This document shows positions 8,958-18,877 of a stretch of DNA of 64,000 nucleotides, piece by piece. The translations under genes and the position numbers were made by a program. Source of the stretch: VYFG01 sp965221795 (GTDB lineage: Bacteria; Pseudomonadota; Gammaproteobacteria; Arenicellales; Poriferihabitantaceae); NCBI GenBank assembly GCA_965221795.1, contig OZ244914.1, positions 1,488,001 to 1,552,000 on the forward strand, read 5' to 3'. Position 1 is the first letter of the stretch. Each line of letters begins with the position of its first letter. The notes below the pieces were generated by a model. It ran no database searches and had not been told where the DNA came from. It saw only the letters and a program-made list of their open reading frames with translations.

Positions 8958-9902
8958 ATGCCGAAATCATTGCTCAGAGTTGCGGGGCTGGTTCTCGCCA
9001 GTGTGTTGGTGATTCCAACCTCCATGGCAGAATATCCGGAAAGACCGATCACGTTTATGACCATGGTGCAGCCGGGAGCCCAGATTGACCGTCTGGCCCG
9101 TGGCCTTGCAGAACGGTTCAGCAAGGATCTCGGCCAGCCAGTCAATGTCAAAAATGTCACTGGTGGGTCCCATGGCAGTGTGATGGCGACCGAACTCAGC
9201 AAATCCAAGGCCGATGGGTACACGCTAGGGGTTGCGGCAGTAACCGCCTATACCTATCAGCCTCATCATTCTCCCGTGAAGTATGGATTTGACGATTTCG
9301 ATTATCTCAGCCTGGTGGCGTTGAACTCCAGTGGATTCATCGCCTTGCCCGATCGGCCATGGAATACCCTGAAAGAAGCGTTCCAATGGGCCAAAGCTAA
9401 CAATGAGGCACTCATCTGCATGTTTCATGGTGCCGATGACCGCGATGCAATCCAGCGCATAGCAAAGTCCGAAGGCGTGAATATTTCGCTGATCCCCAGC
9501 AAGGGTGGGCCGTCAGTCATCAAGGCCGTGACCGGAGGGCATGCGGACATCGGCTATGTGGGCGCGATACTGTATGAACATGTCCGCGCTGGCCGGCTCA
9601 AGCTGCTGGCCTCGGCTCTCAACGAGCGCCTTCCGCCCCTGCCGGATGTCCCCACACTCAAGGAACAGGGGTATGACGAGGCGGTGGAGATGATTGTCGG
9701 GCTGGTAGCACCCAAAGGCCTGCCCGACGAGGTTTCTGCCCGGATCGGTTCAGCTGTGGATCGGCTTGCCAATGATCCGGATACCAATGCATTCATCACG
9801 GAACAACTGCTCATGCTGCCGGTGACATGGGGCCGGGAGTCCGCCGAGCAATCCCTTCGCGACCTCTATGCCCTGTTCGGAGAACAGGCCAAGAATCAGT
9901 AA
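8958..9902 (+). CDS. tctC: Tripartite tricarboxylate transporter, substrate-binding protein (TctC/Bug family)
   Basis: This 314-residue periplasmic binding protein has a clear signal peptide (MPKSLLRVAGLVLASVLVIP...SMA). YPERPITFM, PGAQIDRLAR and the family's GSVMATELSKSKADGYTLG follow. ATG 8958 follows AGGGGA at ideal distance, and upstream in-frame starts lack this. It delivers a carboxylate to the TctA/TctB membrane pair encoded next. The substrate is unknown, but the CoA-transferase upstream suggests an organic acid that is then activated. Confidence 0.92.
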   Translation: MPKSLLRVAGLVLASVLVIPTSMAEYPERPITFMTMVQPGAQIDRLARGLAERFSKDLGQPVNVKNVTGGSHGSVMATELSKSKADGYTLGVAAVTAYTYQPHHSPVKYGFDDFDYLSLVALNSSGFIALPDRPWNTLKEAFQWAKANNEALICMFHGADDRDAIQRIAKSEGVNISLIPSKGGPSVIKAVTGGHADIGYVGAILYEHVRAGRLKLLASALNERLPPLPDVPTLKEQGYDEAVEMIVGLVAPKGLPDEVSARIGSAVDRLANDPDTNAFITEQLLMLPVTWGRESAEQSLRDLYALFGEQAKNQ

Positions 9903-9948
9903 TGGGAATGCTGTGATTCCGGGGATGGCCCGTGGATAGGGGGTCGCC

Positions 9949-10452
9949 TTGACTCGAGTACAGCGGGACTTGCTGACCAATGTACTGATCGTACTGGTCA
10001 GTGTCTATTTTGTGTTCTGGGGTATTCCGTTGTATACCCCTCCGTATCCGGGATACGGAGCATCCCCGGCGCTGGTTCCCTATGTCGTGGTGGGCGTCAT
10101 GTGCTTCATGGCCGTTCTGGCTATGGTACGAACCGTGCTGGCGAGACGGGGCGGGGCGGAGTTGAACGAAGCGGAACGGGCATATCCGGACGATAGCGGA
10201 AAATCGGGATTTACCCAAGTGGGTCGACTCGATCTGGTGCACCTGGCCAAGTTCATGGTGCCTGCTGTGTTATTGGTGATTGGCATCCATACCATCGGGT
10301 ATATCCCTTCTGCCCTCGGTTTCCTGGTGCTGCTCCAGTACCTGATGGGGGCGCGGAATCTGGTCACGATCGGGCTGCTGGCCATGGTTGCGGTCGCGCT
10401 GATGTATGCGGCCATGCGCTATGGATTCGGGGTGCCCATCCCGGGCTATTGA
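9949..10452 (+). CDS. tctB: Tripartite tricarboxylate transporter, small membrane subunit TctB
   Basis: This 167-residue membrane protein has four predicted hydrophobic segments (around residues 10-28, 43-62, 98-118 and 120-155), matching TctB in size and topology. The start is a TTG at 9949 with GGATAGGGGG upstream; no ATG lies near the first membrane segment. It is 46 bases after tctC and 24 bases before tctA, so the three form one operon. Confidence 0.85.
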   Translation: MTRVQRDLLTNVLIVLVSVYFVFWGIPLYTPPYPGYGASPALVPYVVVGVMCFMAVLAMVRTVLARRGGAELNEAERAYPDDSGKSGFTQVGRLDLVHLAKFMVPAVLLVIGIHTIGYIPSALGFLVLLQYLMGARNLVTIGLLAMVAVALMYAAMRYGFGVPIPGY

Positions 10453-10476
10453 CCGTGATGTGAACAGGCTTCGCCG

Positions 10477-11970
10477 ATGGAACTGATACTCGCCGGCCTG
10501 ATGGACTCGCTGTCCCCTGTGAGTCTGCTGTATGTGTTCGTAGGCGTGGCGACCGGGGTGGCAATCGGGGCAGTTCCGGGGATCAACGGCCCCATGGCGA
10601 TTGCGCTGTTCATCCCGCTGACCTATTACATGTCGCCATTGGCCGCCATTGGATTTCTGGTTGGCCTGAATAAGGGTGCCTTCTTTGGGGGTGCGATCTC
10701 GGCGGTATTGCTGCGGACGCCGGGGACGCCGGAAGCCGCGGCGACCACCTGGGACGGATTTCCCCTGACCGAACAGGGCAAGGGCGAAAAGGCCCTCCGA
10801 ATGGCACTGTATAGTTCCGTCTCCGGGGATTTCATTTCGACCATCGTGCTGGTGATGATTGCGGCCCCGTTGGCCACCGTGGCGTTGTACATGGGACCGC
10901 CAGAAATGTTTGCCTTGATCTCACTGGCACTCACGGTTATTGCCGGGATTGGTACAAAGTCCATTTCACGGGGTCTGGTGGCTGCCGCCGCTGGTCTGTT
11001 GGTGGGTATGATCGGGACCGAGCCAGTAACGGCATTACCCCGGCTGACATTTGACATCTACCAATTGGAAAGTGGGCTGTCCCTGATCCCGGTAGCCATT
11101 GGCCTACTGGCCTTTTCTGAAATTCTGATCCAACTGGAAACCATCAATCGGGCTTCCGGGGCCCGGGAGGCGGCGAGAAGCTTTTCCCAAAAACCCGAAG
11201 ACCGGTTTGTTTCCCTGAAAGAGTATTGCCGGAATCTCAAAACCTTGCTGCGCTCCAGTGCCATTGGGATCGGGGTAGGCGCGATGCCCGGACTGGGGGC
11301 ACCGGTGGCCTCCTTTCTGTCCTATGACCAGGCCCTGAAACGTTCCCGGAAACCGGACGAGTTTGGCAAGGGACGTCTGGAAGGGATCGCAGCATCGGAG
11401 GCGGCGAACAGTGCCGTAGTGGGTGCAAGCCTGATTCCCCTGTTCGTGCTCGGCATTCCCGGCAATCTGGCAGTCGCAATGCTCATGGGGGCGTTCATGA
11501 TTCATGGCATGATGCCAGGGCCCCTCCTGTTCGAAGAGAATGCGCAGTTGATGTATGGCGTGTTCGGCAGCTTGGTCATCGCAAGCTTCTTCCTGCTCCT
11601 CATTGGTCGGTTTGGCCTCAGGTTGTTTTGCAAGGCGGTCCAGATTCCTGCTGTCATACTGTACCCATTGGTCGTCTTCACTTGCATCATGGGGGCTTAT
11701 TTGGGCCAGTCTTCCATGTTCGATGTTATGGTCATGCTGGTATTCGGCATTATTGGATACTTCATGCGGAAGCTTGACTTTTCGTATGTGGCCTTCCTGA
11801 TCGGATTTATCCTGGTACCCGAGTGGGAACGGGCATTACAGCAAGTCGTCATTACCTCCCAGTTCGATCCGTTCCTGTTCTTCCGCCGCCCTGTAGCCGT
11901 GTTGTTAATGGCTCTGACCGTTTTCGTGGTCGTTCGGACCTTCTGGATTGGGATGCGGAGGAAACCGTAA
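10477..11970 (+). CDS. tctA: Tripartite tricarboxylate transporter, large permease TctA
   Basis: This 497-residue protein with about 11-12 hydrophobic segments shows the two TctA signatures: GAVPGINGPMAIALFIPLT followed by a GAISAVLLRTPGTP stretch in the first half, and the related GVGAMPGLGAPVASFLSY in the second. It is the translocating subunit for cation-coupled uptake of the acid captured by TctC. The length is normal. It is the last gene of the operon. Confidence 0.94.
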   Translation: MELILAGLMDSLSPVSLLYVFVGVATGVAIGAVPGINGPMAIALFIPLTYYMSPLAAIGFLVGLNKGAFFGGAISAVLLRTPGTPEAAATTWDGFPLTEQGKGEKALRMALYSSVSGDFISTIVLVMIAAPLATVALYMGPPEMFALISLALTVIAGIGTKSISRGLVAAAAGLLVGMIGTEPVTALPRLTFDIYQLESGLSLIPVAIGLLAFSEILIQLETINRASGAREAARSFSQKPEDRFVSLKEYCRNLKTLLRSSAIGIGVGAMPGLGAPVASFLSYDQALKRSRKPDEFGKGRLEGIAASEAANSAVVGASLIPLFVLGIPGNLAVAMLMGAFMIHGMMPGPLLFEENAQLMYGVFGSLVIASFFLLLIGRFGLRLFCKAVQIPAVILYPLVVFTCIMGAYLGQSSMFDVMVMLVFGIIGYFMRKLDFSYVAFLIGFILVPEWERALQQVVITSQFDPFLFFRRPVAVLLMALTVFVVVRTFWIGMRRKP

Positions 11971-12180
11971 GGCCTGCAGGTACGATCACCGCGCCTCCGG
12001 GGTGCACCCCAGGACAAGGTATCCCGGAAGTCTCATATCCGGCAGCCCGTATGCCGACCTTGGACTCTGTTGGAAGGATGCGACTCTTCCCTATCTCCGG
12101 AAATGAGGGCTGGAGCAACGGACTATTGATCGAATGGTGGTGGTCAGCGGAATCTTCCTGATCAATAAATGAGCCCGTGT

Positions 12181-12825
12181 TCATTGCGACCCCAGAAGAG
12201 CCAGAACCTGCTGCCGCATCTGGGCCGGCTCTGTGAAATTTACCTCGATTTCCTGTATCCGATCAGCTTCTGCAAGGGCCAGCGCCGGAAATCCCCGGAT
12301 GCCGTAACGCCGCACCTGGGCCATTTCCGAATCGTGGTTCGCGCGGGTTTCGGCAGAATTCAGGTCGACCTGGAAGCGGCCCGAATCCAGACCGACCTCT
12401 CCTGCCAACGCTACCAGGGTGTCCCGTTCGGATGGGTTACGTGCATTGAGGTAATAGGCTTCCTGGATCGCCCGGATCATAGCCTCCCCATAGGCCTCGC
12501 CCTGTCGACGTGCGGCGATCACGGCCCGGCAAGCAGGCCAGGTAGAGCGGCGGGGCTGGCATCGGGTCCAGAATTCGAAATTGAATCGGGTACCCGGCAC
12601 CCGTTGCCCGATAACCGACCAGGTCTGCTGCAGGTGACGTTGCATGGAAACCGGCATGGGTTCGTTCTGGTCGGGAGCCAGCCCACCCAGCAGCCTGCAG
12701 ATTCGAAGCCGGCTCTGGCAGACCAATTCCAATGATGCCCTGAGCACCTCCCAGGACGGCGTGAAAGCCCAGCACCAGGAGCACATCGGATCGTGGGCAT
12801 AATACAGCGTCGCCACTCCCGTCAT
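12181..12825 (-). CDS. DsbA/FrnE-like thiol oxidoreductase with CSWC motif
   Basis: This 214-residue thioredoxin-fold protein has the active-site motif DPMCSWCWAF near the N-terminus and the cis-Pro motif RYGIRGFPALAL near the end, with a helical insertion between them, as in FrnE-like members of the DsbA family. There is no signal peptide, so it is probably cytoplasmic. ATG 12825 (MTGVATLYYA) follows a G-rich ribosome-binding stretch; ATG 12843 would add six residues. It may reduce or isomerise disulfides, and its partner is unknown. Confidence 0.82.
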   Translation of the reverse strand: MTGVATLYYAHDPMCSWCWAFTPSWEVLRASLELVCQSRLRICRLLGGLAPDQNEPMPVSMQRHLQQTWSVIGQRVPGTRFNFEFWTRCQPRRSTWPACRAVIAARRQGEAYGEAMIRAIQEAYYLNARNPSERDTLVALAGEVGLDSGRFQVDLNSAETRANHDSEMAQVRRYGIRGFPALALAEADRIQEIEVNFTEPAQMRQQVLALLGSQ

Positions 12826-12843
12826 CCCGTCCCACCCCCACAT

Positions 12844-13284
12844 GACCGTCCGGGTCGCTCACCAAACTCCACGGACACCTGCCGGGGCGTTGACCGGCCC
12901 ACCAAGCCGTCCGCATACGGATGGCGTGACATGCTTTGCCCAGCAGCTTTCACTCGATCAAAACTATCGTCCCTATCATTATCGGAATTCGCTACAGATC
13001 ATATGGAGTCCCGTGGAGACCGCCCGAACAGGAGCCGATCTCTGGACAATCTTGCGTCAGCCCTGATTGACCGGGCAGGATGCCGGTGTCCGACCTGGCA
13101 CATCAAAGAGCCGAGAGCTTTCTGGAACACCGCACTTCCAAGTGGGACATCATATCACGGTTAGGAAAGGGAAAAGGCATTACGAACGCTCGTCCGTTGG
13201 CCACATGGGCCAGGGCGTTGGCAAAGAGATGCGGCTCAACCGCCGAATCGAGTATAATTGGTCCACACATTGATCCAGTAGTAG
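12844..13284. other. Intergenic, no gene recognised
   Basis: Several overlapping frames are open here, but none has a family signature, a ribosome-binding site or neighbour-like codon use. The one positive sign is a perfect TATAAT at 13253-13258, about 40 bases upstream of nnrU. No consensus -35 sits at 16-18 bases from it. Confidence 0.5.
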
Positions 13285-13296
13285 GTGCTGTTCGCA

Positions 13297-13845
13297 ATGG
13301 GATTGTTTATTGTTGGGATGGTGGTGTTTTTTGGGGTTCACCTGTTTCCCATTCTGGTCAACATGAGACAGAATTTGATCGGGGTGCTTGGGGGAACATG
13401 GTACAAGACCGTATTCGCCATCCTTTCTGTCGTCGGGTTTTTGCTCATGCTGTATGGCTGGAGATCCTTGCCCTACGTACCGGTTTTTCAACCACCTGCA
13501 ATCAGCCTGCCGCTGTCGCAGTTGGTCATGCTGCCAGCATTTATCTTGCTGGTCGCCGCCTATATCCCTTGCCGAATCCGCCGATGGGTTGGTCATCCCA
13601 TGATCTTTGCCGTGCTGCTGTGGTCGCTGGTTCATGTTCTGGCGAATGGTGACCAGGCATCATTACTCCTGTTTGGGGCTTTCCTGTTGTACTCGATCGC
13701 CAACTGGATTTCGATGGTACAACGCCAATCAGGCGAGCCGGCCAAGACCCGTCCCCATTACGACTGGATTGTCGTGGCAGTAGGGATTTCGGTGTATTTC
13801 GGGGCCTATTATCTGCACGGAGAACTCATTGCCCCAATTGGGTAG
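13297..13845 (+). CDS. NnrU family membrane protein
   Basis: This 182-residue integral membrane protein with five or six hydrophobic segments shows the NnrU pattern: FFGVHLFPI near the start, LLMLYGWRS, HPMIFAVLLWSLVHVLANGD in the middle, and a C-terminal YLHGELIAPIG. NnrU-type proteins have been linked to nitric-oxide reduction, but their biochemistry is poorly defined. ATG 13297 follows GTAGGTG at suitable spacing; a GTG at 13285 is the alternative. Confidence 0.85.
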   Translation: MGLFIVGMVVFFGVHLFPILVNMRQNLIGVLGGTWYKTVFAILSVVGFLLMLYGWRSLPYVPVFQPPAISLPLSQLVMLPAFILLVAAYIPCRIRRWVGHPMIFAVLLWSLVHVLANGDQASLLLFGAFLLYSIANWISMVQRQSGEPAKTRPHYDWIVVAVGISVYFGAYYLHGELIAPIG

Positions 13846-14100
13846 TACGGTTGCTGGTCCGCATCCCACCAGGATATCGACCATTGATGATGGAAGTCAT
13901 GCTCCATGCGGCAAGGGACCCCGAGCCGGGGGTACTGGAGTTGCCTAATATTGACTCTGCAAGGGCTCCCGTGGACCATGGGTCCGATCAGGAGTGCCAA
14001 AAATCCCATATGGGAGCAGGATGGTGCGCCGAAACATCCGGGAAATGGCGGTTGGGAGGAATTCGATTCGCTGTGTCGCTGATCGCTGCGCCGATGTAGC

Positions 14101-15453
14101 TCAAGGCCCCAGAACCTCCACAATGGCCTCCTGCATGATGCGCACCATTTCATCCAGTGTCTCCGGGTCGGTATTGAGAGGCGGGGCACTGACAATGACT
14201 TCACTACGCACCCGCGTGTAGAGTCCGCGGCCCAGCATGGCTTGAGATAGCTTCGCAGCGAGCCCGAATGAAGGCTCAAACCATTCCCGTGTGGTTTTGT
14301 TCCGGACAATTTCGATTCCATGCATCATGCCCTTGCCGCGGATATTGCCGACATGTGGGTGGCTACCCAAGGCATCCTGATACTTCTGCAGCATGGCTTC
14401 GCCGTTCACCGCAGCCAGTCGAGGCAGGTTCTCCTGCTCAATCAGATCCAGGGTTGCCAAGCCAACGGCACAGGTAGTGGGGTGTCCACTGTAAGTATAA
14501 CCATGCATCCATGGCTTGGGGCTACCCAGAATCGTATCAGCAATCTCGTCGCTCAAGCCGATTCCCCCTAGTGGCAAGGAACCGGAGGTAATGGATTTGG
14601 CAAACTGCATCAGGTCGGGTTCCACCCCATAGTGTTCCAAGCCAAACATTTTCCCGGTACGGCCAAACCCGGTAATGACCTCATCCGATACCAGCAGTAC
14701 ATCATACTGGTCACAGATTGCCCGGATCCGCGGGAAATAGTCGTCTTGGGGGACGATGACGCCGCCCGCACCCTGCACCGGCTCGGCGAGAAACATGGCA
14801 ACGTTGTCCGGACCCAGTCGGAGAATTTCCTTTTCCAGCTCATTGGCTGCCGCGACCCCTTGGGAAGAGCCGTCTTCCGGCATCGGATAATGGTAAGGGT
14901 CTGGGGAGGGGATATGGCTGATTCCCGGGATCCTGGGTTCAAATCCGGCCCAGTAGCTCTCCATCCCGGTGCAGGACATGGCAGCCAGGGTGACCCCATG
15001 GTACCCCCATATACGACCGATGACATGGGTTTTGTCTGGCTTTCCCTTCAGTTTCCAATAGGATCGTGCGGCTTTGATATTGCTATCCGTGGCTTCCCCG
15101 CCGCCAGAGGTAAAGAAGAAACGGTTGATTTTTGGATAGGTGATTTGGGACAAGCGTTCGGCCAGTTCGATAGCCGGCTCACTTGAGCTGCCGGAATAGT
15201 TTGAGGCAAACGCCAGCGTTCGCATCTGCCTTGCGGCCGCATCCGCCAGCTCCGGTCGGCTGTGTCCAGCACTGACATTCCAGAGCGAGGACAGCCCATC
15301 TATGACCCGATTGCCATCAGCGTCCATGAGATAGGAGCCTTCCCCGCTGACCCAGACCCGTCCGGCCTGGCTATGCCCTTGAGCGTGATGCAGGGGGTGC
15401 ACCATATGCCGGAGGTCCCGGTCCAAGAGGGTCGTGTTGTGTACGGCAGCCAT
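14101..15453 (-). CDS. Class III PLP aminotransferase (omega-amino acid:pyruvate type)
   Basis: This 450-residue PLP enzyme of aminotransferase class III has SGGGEATDSNIKAAR for phosphate binding, VSDEVITGFGRTGKMFG with the PLP-contacting Asp, and the Schiff-base Lys in LMQFAKSITSG. ATG 15453 follows GAGGAA; the open frame extends upstream without support. The closest functional groups are omega-amino acid or taurine:pyruvate aminotransferases, and the TauABC-like transporter about 15 kb away would be a logical partner. The substrate is not settled by sequence. Confidence 0.87.
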   Translation of the reverse strand: MAAVHNTTLLDRDLRHMVHPLHHAQGHSQAGRVWVSGEGSYLMDADGNRVIDGLSSLWNVSAGHSRPELADAAARQMRTLAFASNYSGSSSEPAIELAERLSQITYPKINRFFFTSGGGEATDSNIKAARSYWKLKGKPDKTHVIGRIWGYHGVTLAAMSCTGMESYWAGFEPRIPGISHIPSPDPYHYPMPEDGSSQGVAAANELEKEILRLGPDNVAMFLAEPVQGAGGVIVPQDDYFPRIRAICDQYDVLLVSDEVITGFGRTGKMFGLEHYGVEPDLMQFAKSITSGSLPLGGIGLSDEIADTILGSPKPWMHGYTYSGHPTTCAVGLATLDLIEQENLPRLAAVNGEAMLQKYQDALGSHPHVGNIRGKGMMHGIEIVRNKTTREWFEPSFGLAAKLSQAMLGRGLYTRVRSEVIVSAPPLNTDPETLDEMVRIMQEAIVEVLGP

Positions 15454-15628
15454 CGTGCTGTTCCTCGGTGTGTTTTGGGAAATCGGAAATTCGATCGTAG
15501 AGGCAGTCTCTGCCCGGGCGGGATTATCGCTTCCCACTACCACTACTGGCAACCGGTGGTTCGCAGCATCCTAGCGTCTGCTCGGGGTAGCGGATTTCCG
15601 CGAATGAGGGCCGTTGCATCGCCCTTTG

Positions 15629-17899
15629 CTATCGGTCGTCTCCGGTATCGGGTTTCTCTTCTGCCTTGGCCTGTTCGGCGGTCGGTTGGATACTTTCAGC
15701 AGCAGCGGCACCTTGTTTCAGTGCCTCCCTGACCGCGTCCGGGTTGGCATGGGAGACCTGGTCATCCGGCAGGCGAACCCTCACCTCACGGTGTGCAAAG
15801 TGGATGCCTTCGGCCGCGAGGGCGTCCCGTACATTCCGGTATGCCTCGCGACGGATGACCCATTGTTCGCCCGGGATGGCCGTAAATTTCATTCTCAGGA
15901 TCAGGGCAGACTCTTCCATCCGCAGCACGCCCTGCGACTTCAGCGGTAGAATGAACTTTGGTCCCATGTCCGGGTGCTGCAACATGTCCTGGCCGACCTT
16001 TTTGATGGTTTTTCGGACTTTTTCGATATCGGTATCATAGGGCAGACGGAGTTCCAGCTTCATGGTAACCCAGTCACGGCTCAGGTTTCGGACCGTACGG
16101 ATTTCCCCATAGGGGATGGTTTGTACAGGTCCCAGGTGATGTCGCAATTGCATGGAGCGCAGGGAAATTTTTTCCACCGTGCCGCGCAACTCTTCAATCT
16201 CGATATATTCGTTCTTGCGAAAGGCATCATCAATCAGAAAGAAAATGCCACTCAATACGTCCTGCACCAACTTCTGGGCACCAAAGCCGATGGCGATACC
16301 CACAACACCCGCTCCGGCCAGCAGGGGAGTAATGGCAATTCCCAAAGAGTGCAATACCGAAAGCAGGACAAAAGTAAACAGTACGGCAGACAGTAGGGAA
16401 CGCATCAGGGGGAGCAGGGTTTCTTCGCGAGTGCCCCCGATACCGCCCCCCTCGCCCTCCAGAGTGGCAAAGGCAGCATTTTCGGTTTCGGCAGGGAGCT
16501 TTCGTTCGATCAGGGCATTGAAGAATTCCCAGACGATATAGGCCACTGTCGCGATAATCAGCAAGTTGATGACCTGGAGCAGCAGCAGGCTGGCGACTCC
16601 CCCTTCAATCAGTGCGTTAGGCGATACTCCCCAGGAAAGGCTGAATAGACAGACCGCCATCGAAATCATCAGCAGACGGAAGCCGCTTTGCACATTGCGG
16701 ATAAACCGGTTCGCCCGCTTTTCAAACGTTGGACTGTGCAGCCACTGGATGGCAGAGACGTAGCTGATCAGACGATGAAAAACCCTGTCCGCCCCCAGAA
16801 AAGCCAGCGTAATCCACCAACTGGCACTCAGAAACTCCGCTTCCTCCCAGTGTCCCAGAAAGGCCTTGTAGAGCCACAGGATCCAGAGAATCAGCAACCA
16901 GGCAATCAGGATGAAAGGCCAGAATGTCTGCAAAAACCCCGCCGCCAGCCTCATCGTTCCGTTGTTGGCATCTGCCGACACGAACATTGTGGTGATTTTG
17001 TGCCGCATGACCCAAAATCGGCTGATAACGATGGCATTCAGTGCCAGGGTATAGGGAATCAGCAATCCCAGCACCTGAACTTCACTCATTCCGGCTCGTT
17101 GCAGATAGATCAACAGCCCGTCACCGAATTCAAGGACAAAAAAGAATCCGCTAAACCAAAAGTAAAGCTGGCGTGACGACTCATTATCCAGCGGAATGGG
17201 CCGCAAACGATTCCAGTAGGGCGAGAAAATATTCCGCAACAACACCATCCAGAGCCGTAGCATGACCAGTGCCTTGAGCCATTCCGTGGCCAGCAACTCA
17301 TAGTACGGATTGCCGTGGCGGGTATACAGGATGGCGACAAACATCAACAGTGCCAGCACCGCCACTCCGGTCAACTGAACCATGACCCGAATCAGGATAT
17401 AGCGCAGTTTCAGGGAAAGGGTTTTTTCCTGTTTTTCTGCATAGTCGTACAGACGTGAAAGCAGTTTGCGGATGGTGGTTTGCTCCAGGACAAGACCGAT
17501 CACGGACAGGATCAGGATGTTGAGTACTACGCGGAGCGCGGTCTGTCCGGCGTCCGGTGTGGTGGCCCGCGACAGGACCCTGGCAAGGTCCGATGGATAA
17601 TCCGGGATCGACTGCACCAACCGGGAAAGCTTGTCCCCCAACACATTCGCTTCGCTCTCCTGCCAGTCGCTGATCAGTGCCTGGTCATAGGAGACTTCAC
17701 CTTCATCATTTCCCTCTCCCGCGGTCTCGTCCGTTTCTACCACTTCCGGCACACTGTCGGATGTCCCGAGCTGTCGATAATCCTGAGCCAGATTGGGGGC
17801 AACTGCCAACACCAGTACCAGCCAACCGGCCAGCAGGAGCAAGGCCTTCGACCGGGAAGCAACCGGGTTGCGGGTCTGGTAATTGGTCATGTCATGCAT
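15629..17899 (-). CDS. Large MscS-type mechanosensitive ion channel
   Basis: This 756-residue channel has a signal-like N-terminus (KALLLLAGWLVLVLAVAP), a periplasmic stretch, and about ten hydrophobic segments. The MscS pore and beta domains lie near the C-terminus: LLAGAGVVGIAIGFGAQKL (pore helix TM3), then GIFFLIDDAF and VRNLSRDW. The tail is Ala/Glu-rich. The length is well above MscS and nearer to YbdG/YnaI or MscK-like channels. ATG 17899 follows GAGG. It should release solutes on osmotic downshock. Confidence 0.9.
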   Translation of the reverse strand: MHDMTNYQTRNPVASRSKALLLLAGWLVLVLAVAPNLAQDYRQLGTSDSVPEVVETDETAGEGNDEGEVSYDQALISDWQESEANVLGDKLSRLVQSIPDYPSDLARVLSRATTPDAGQTALRVVLNILILSVIGLVLEQTTIRKLLSRLYDYAEKQEKTLSLKLRYILIRVMVQLTGVAVLALLMFVAILYTRHGNPYYELLATEWLKALVMLRLWMVLLRNIFSPYWNRLRPIPLDNESSRQLYFWFSGFFFVLEFGDGLLIYLQRAGMSEVQVLGLLIPYTLALNAIVISRFWVMRHKITTMFVSADANNGTMRLAAGFLQTFWPFILIAWLLILWILWLYKAFLGHWEEAEFLSASWWITLAFLGADRVFHRLISYVSAIQWLHSPTFEKRANRFIRNVQSGFRLLMISMAVCLFSLSWGVSPNALIEGGVASLLLLQVINLLIIATVAYIVWEFFNALIERKLPAETENAAFATLEGEGGGIGGTREETLLPLMRSLLSAVLFTFVLLSVLHSLGIAITPLLAGAGVVGIAIGFGAQKLVQDVLSGIFFLIDDAFRKNEYIEIEELRGTVEKISLRSMQLRHHLGPVQTIPYGEIRTVRNLSRDWVTMKLELRLPYDTDIEKVRKTIKKVGQDMLQHPDMGPKFILPLKSQGVLRMEESALILRMKFTAIPGEQWVIRREAYRNVRDALAAEGIHFAHREVRVRLPDDQVSHANPDAVREALKQGAAAAESIQPTAEQAKAEEKPDTGDDR

Positions 17900-17986
17900 C
17901 GTTGAAAACCTCATGCCACAGTCTAGCGACGATGCCGGGGAATTGCCATATGACCGTAGCACAATCCGGAGAGCGGCCCATCGACC

Positions 17987-18877
17987 TCATTGGGCGGCAA
18001 CATAGCGAGAGTCGCGGTTACGGCCAAGTTGACGAACACGGCCCTGTTGCTGGAGATACAGGATGGATGCCCGCAACGAGTGTTCGGCCCCCGTATGGAG
18101 GGTACGTGGAATGTCCGGGTAGATGTGCTCGCGCAAGGTCTGGAGGGTGTCAAGCCCGGCGTCAATGGCAACTGCCACTTGCGCAACCCGGTCCAGACGA
18201 TGTGCATGCACCTGTGCCAGGAAGGTTTTCGGTTGATTGATGGGGGTACCATGGGTTGGGTAAAACATGCTTTCTGATCGTCGCAACAACCGCTTCAGGC
18301 TCTCAAGATAGCTCTGGATGCTGCCATCTGGAGGAATGATGACTGGTGTGGCCCAAGCCATTACATGATCCCCACAAAACAACCCACTGCCCTCGAGCCA
18401 GGCAAAGCAAAGATGATTGGAGCAGTGCCCGGGCGTGTAAATAGCCTCCAGTGTCCAGCCATCTCCCTGGATGATCTCGCCATCTTGAATCGGGAAGTCA
18501 GGACGGAAATCCCGGTCCACTCCGCCCTCAAGGTCTCCGGGGGAAGCGGTGGCTTGAGTGTGGTACGCCAGAATTGGCGCACCGGTGTGCTGCTGCAGCA
18601 GGCGGGCGGCGGACGAATGATCCATATGAGTGTGTGTGACCAGGATATGGGAGATGGTTTCTCCTCCAAGGCCTGCCAGTAGCGCATCAATATGATCGGG
18701 TAGCATCGGGCCGGGATCAATCACGGCCACATTGCCTTGACCAATGACATACGTTCCGGTGCCCGGTCCGGTAAAAGGACCAGGGTTGCGGGCCACGATC
18801 CGTCGGAGGTGATGGCAGACCGGCTCAAGCCGACCGTATGTAAACTCGAATCGAGGGTCGAATGCAATCCTGGCCAT
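17987..18877 (-). CDS. MBL-fold metallo-hydrolase (LACTB2-like)
   Basis: This 296-residue metallo-beta-lactamase-fold enzyme has the metal motif THTHMDHS (about residue 82), GTGTYVIG and VIDPGP before it, and TPGHCSNHLCF, CGDHVMAW and YPTHG after it. The C-terminal winged-helix-like tail is of the LACTB2 type. The ATG shares its A with the pyrD TGA (TGATG), so the two genes are translationally coupled. Function is not proven; related proteins act on nucleic acids or thioesters. Confidence 0.85.
   Translation of the reverse strand: MARIAFDPRFEFTYGRLEPVCHHLRRIVARNPGPFTGPGTGTYVIGQGNVAVIDPGPMLPDHIDALLAGLGGETISHILVTHTHMDHSSAARLLQQHTGAPILAYHTQATASPGDLEGGVDRDFRPDFPIQDGEIIQGDGWTLEAIYTPGHCSNHLCFAWLEGSGLFCGDHVMAWATPVIIPPDGSIQSYLESLKRLLRRSESMFYPTHGTPINQPKTFLAQVHAHRLDRVAQVAVAIDAGLDTLQTLREHIYPDIPRTLHTGAEHSLRASILYLQQQGRVRQLGRNRDSRYVAAQ

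Noticed and set aside
11995..12015. The GGGGTGCACCCC palindrome after tctA as a terminator.
   Set aside because: No T-run follows, and the stem is only six base pairs.
12844..13273. Several overlapping open frames before nnrU.
   Set aside because: None has a ribosome-binding site, conserved motif or consistent codon use.
18361..18720. Open frames in both orientations inside the MBL hydrolase gene.
   Set aside because: The MBL frame contains all metal-binding motifs, and the others are shadows.
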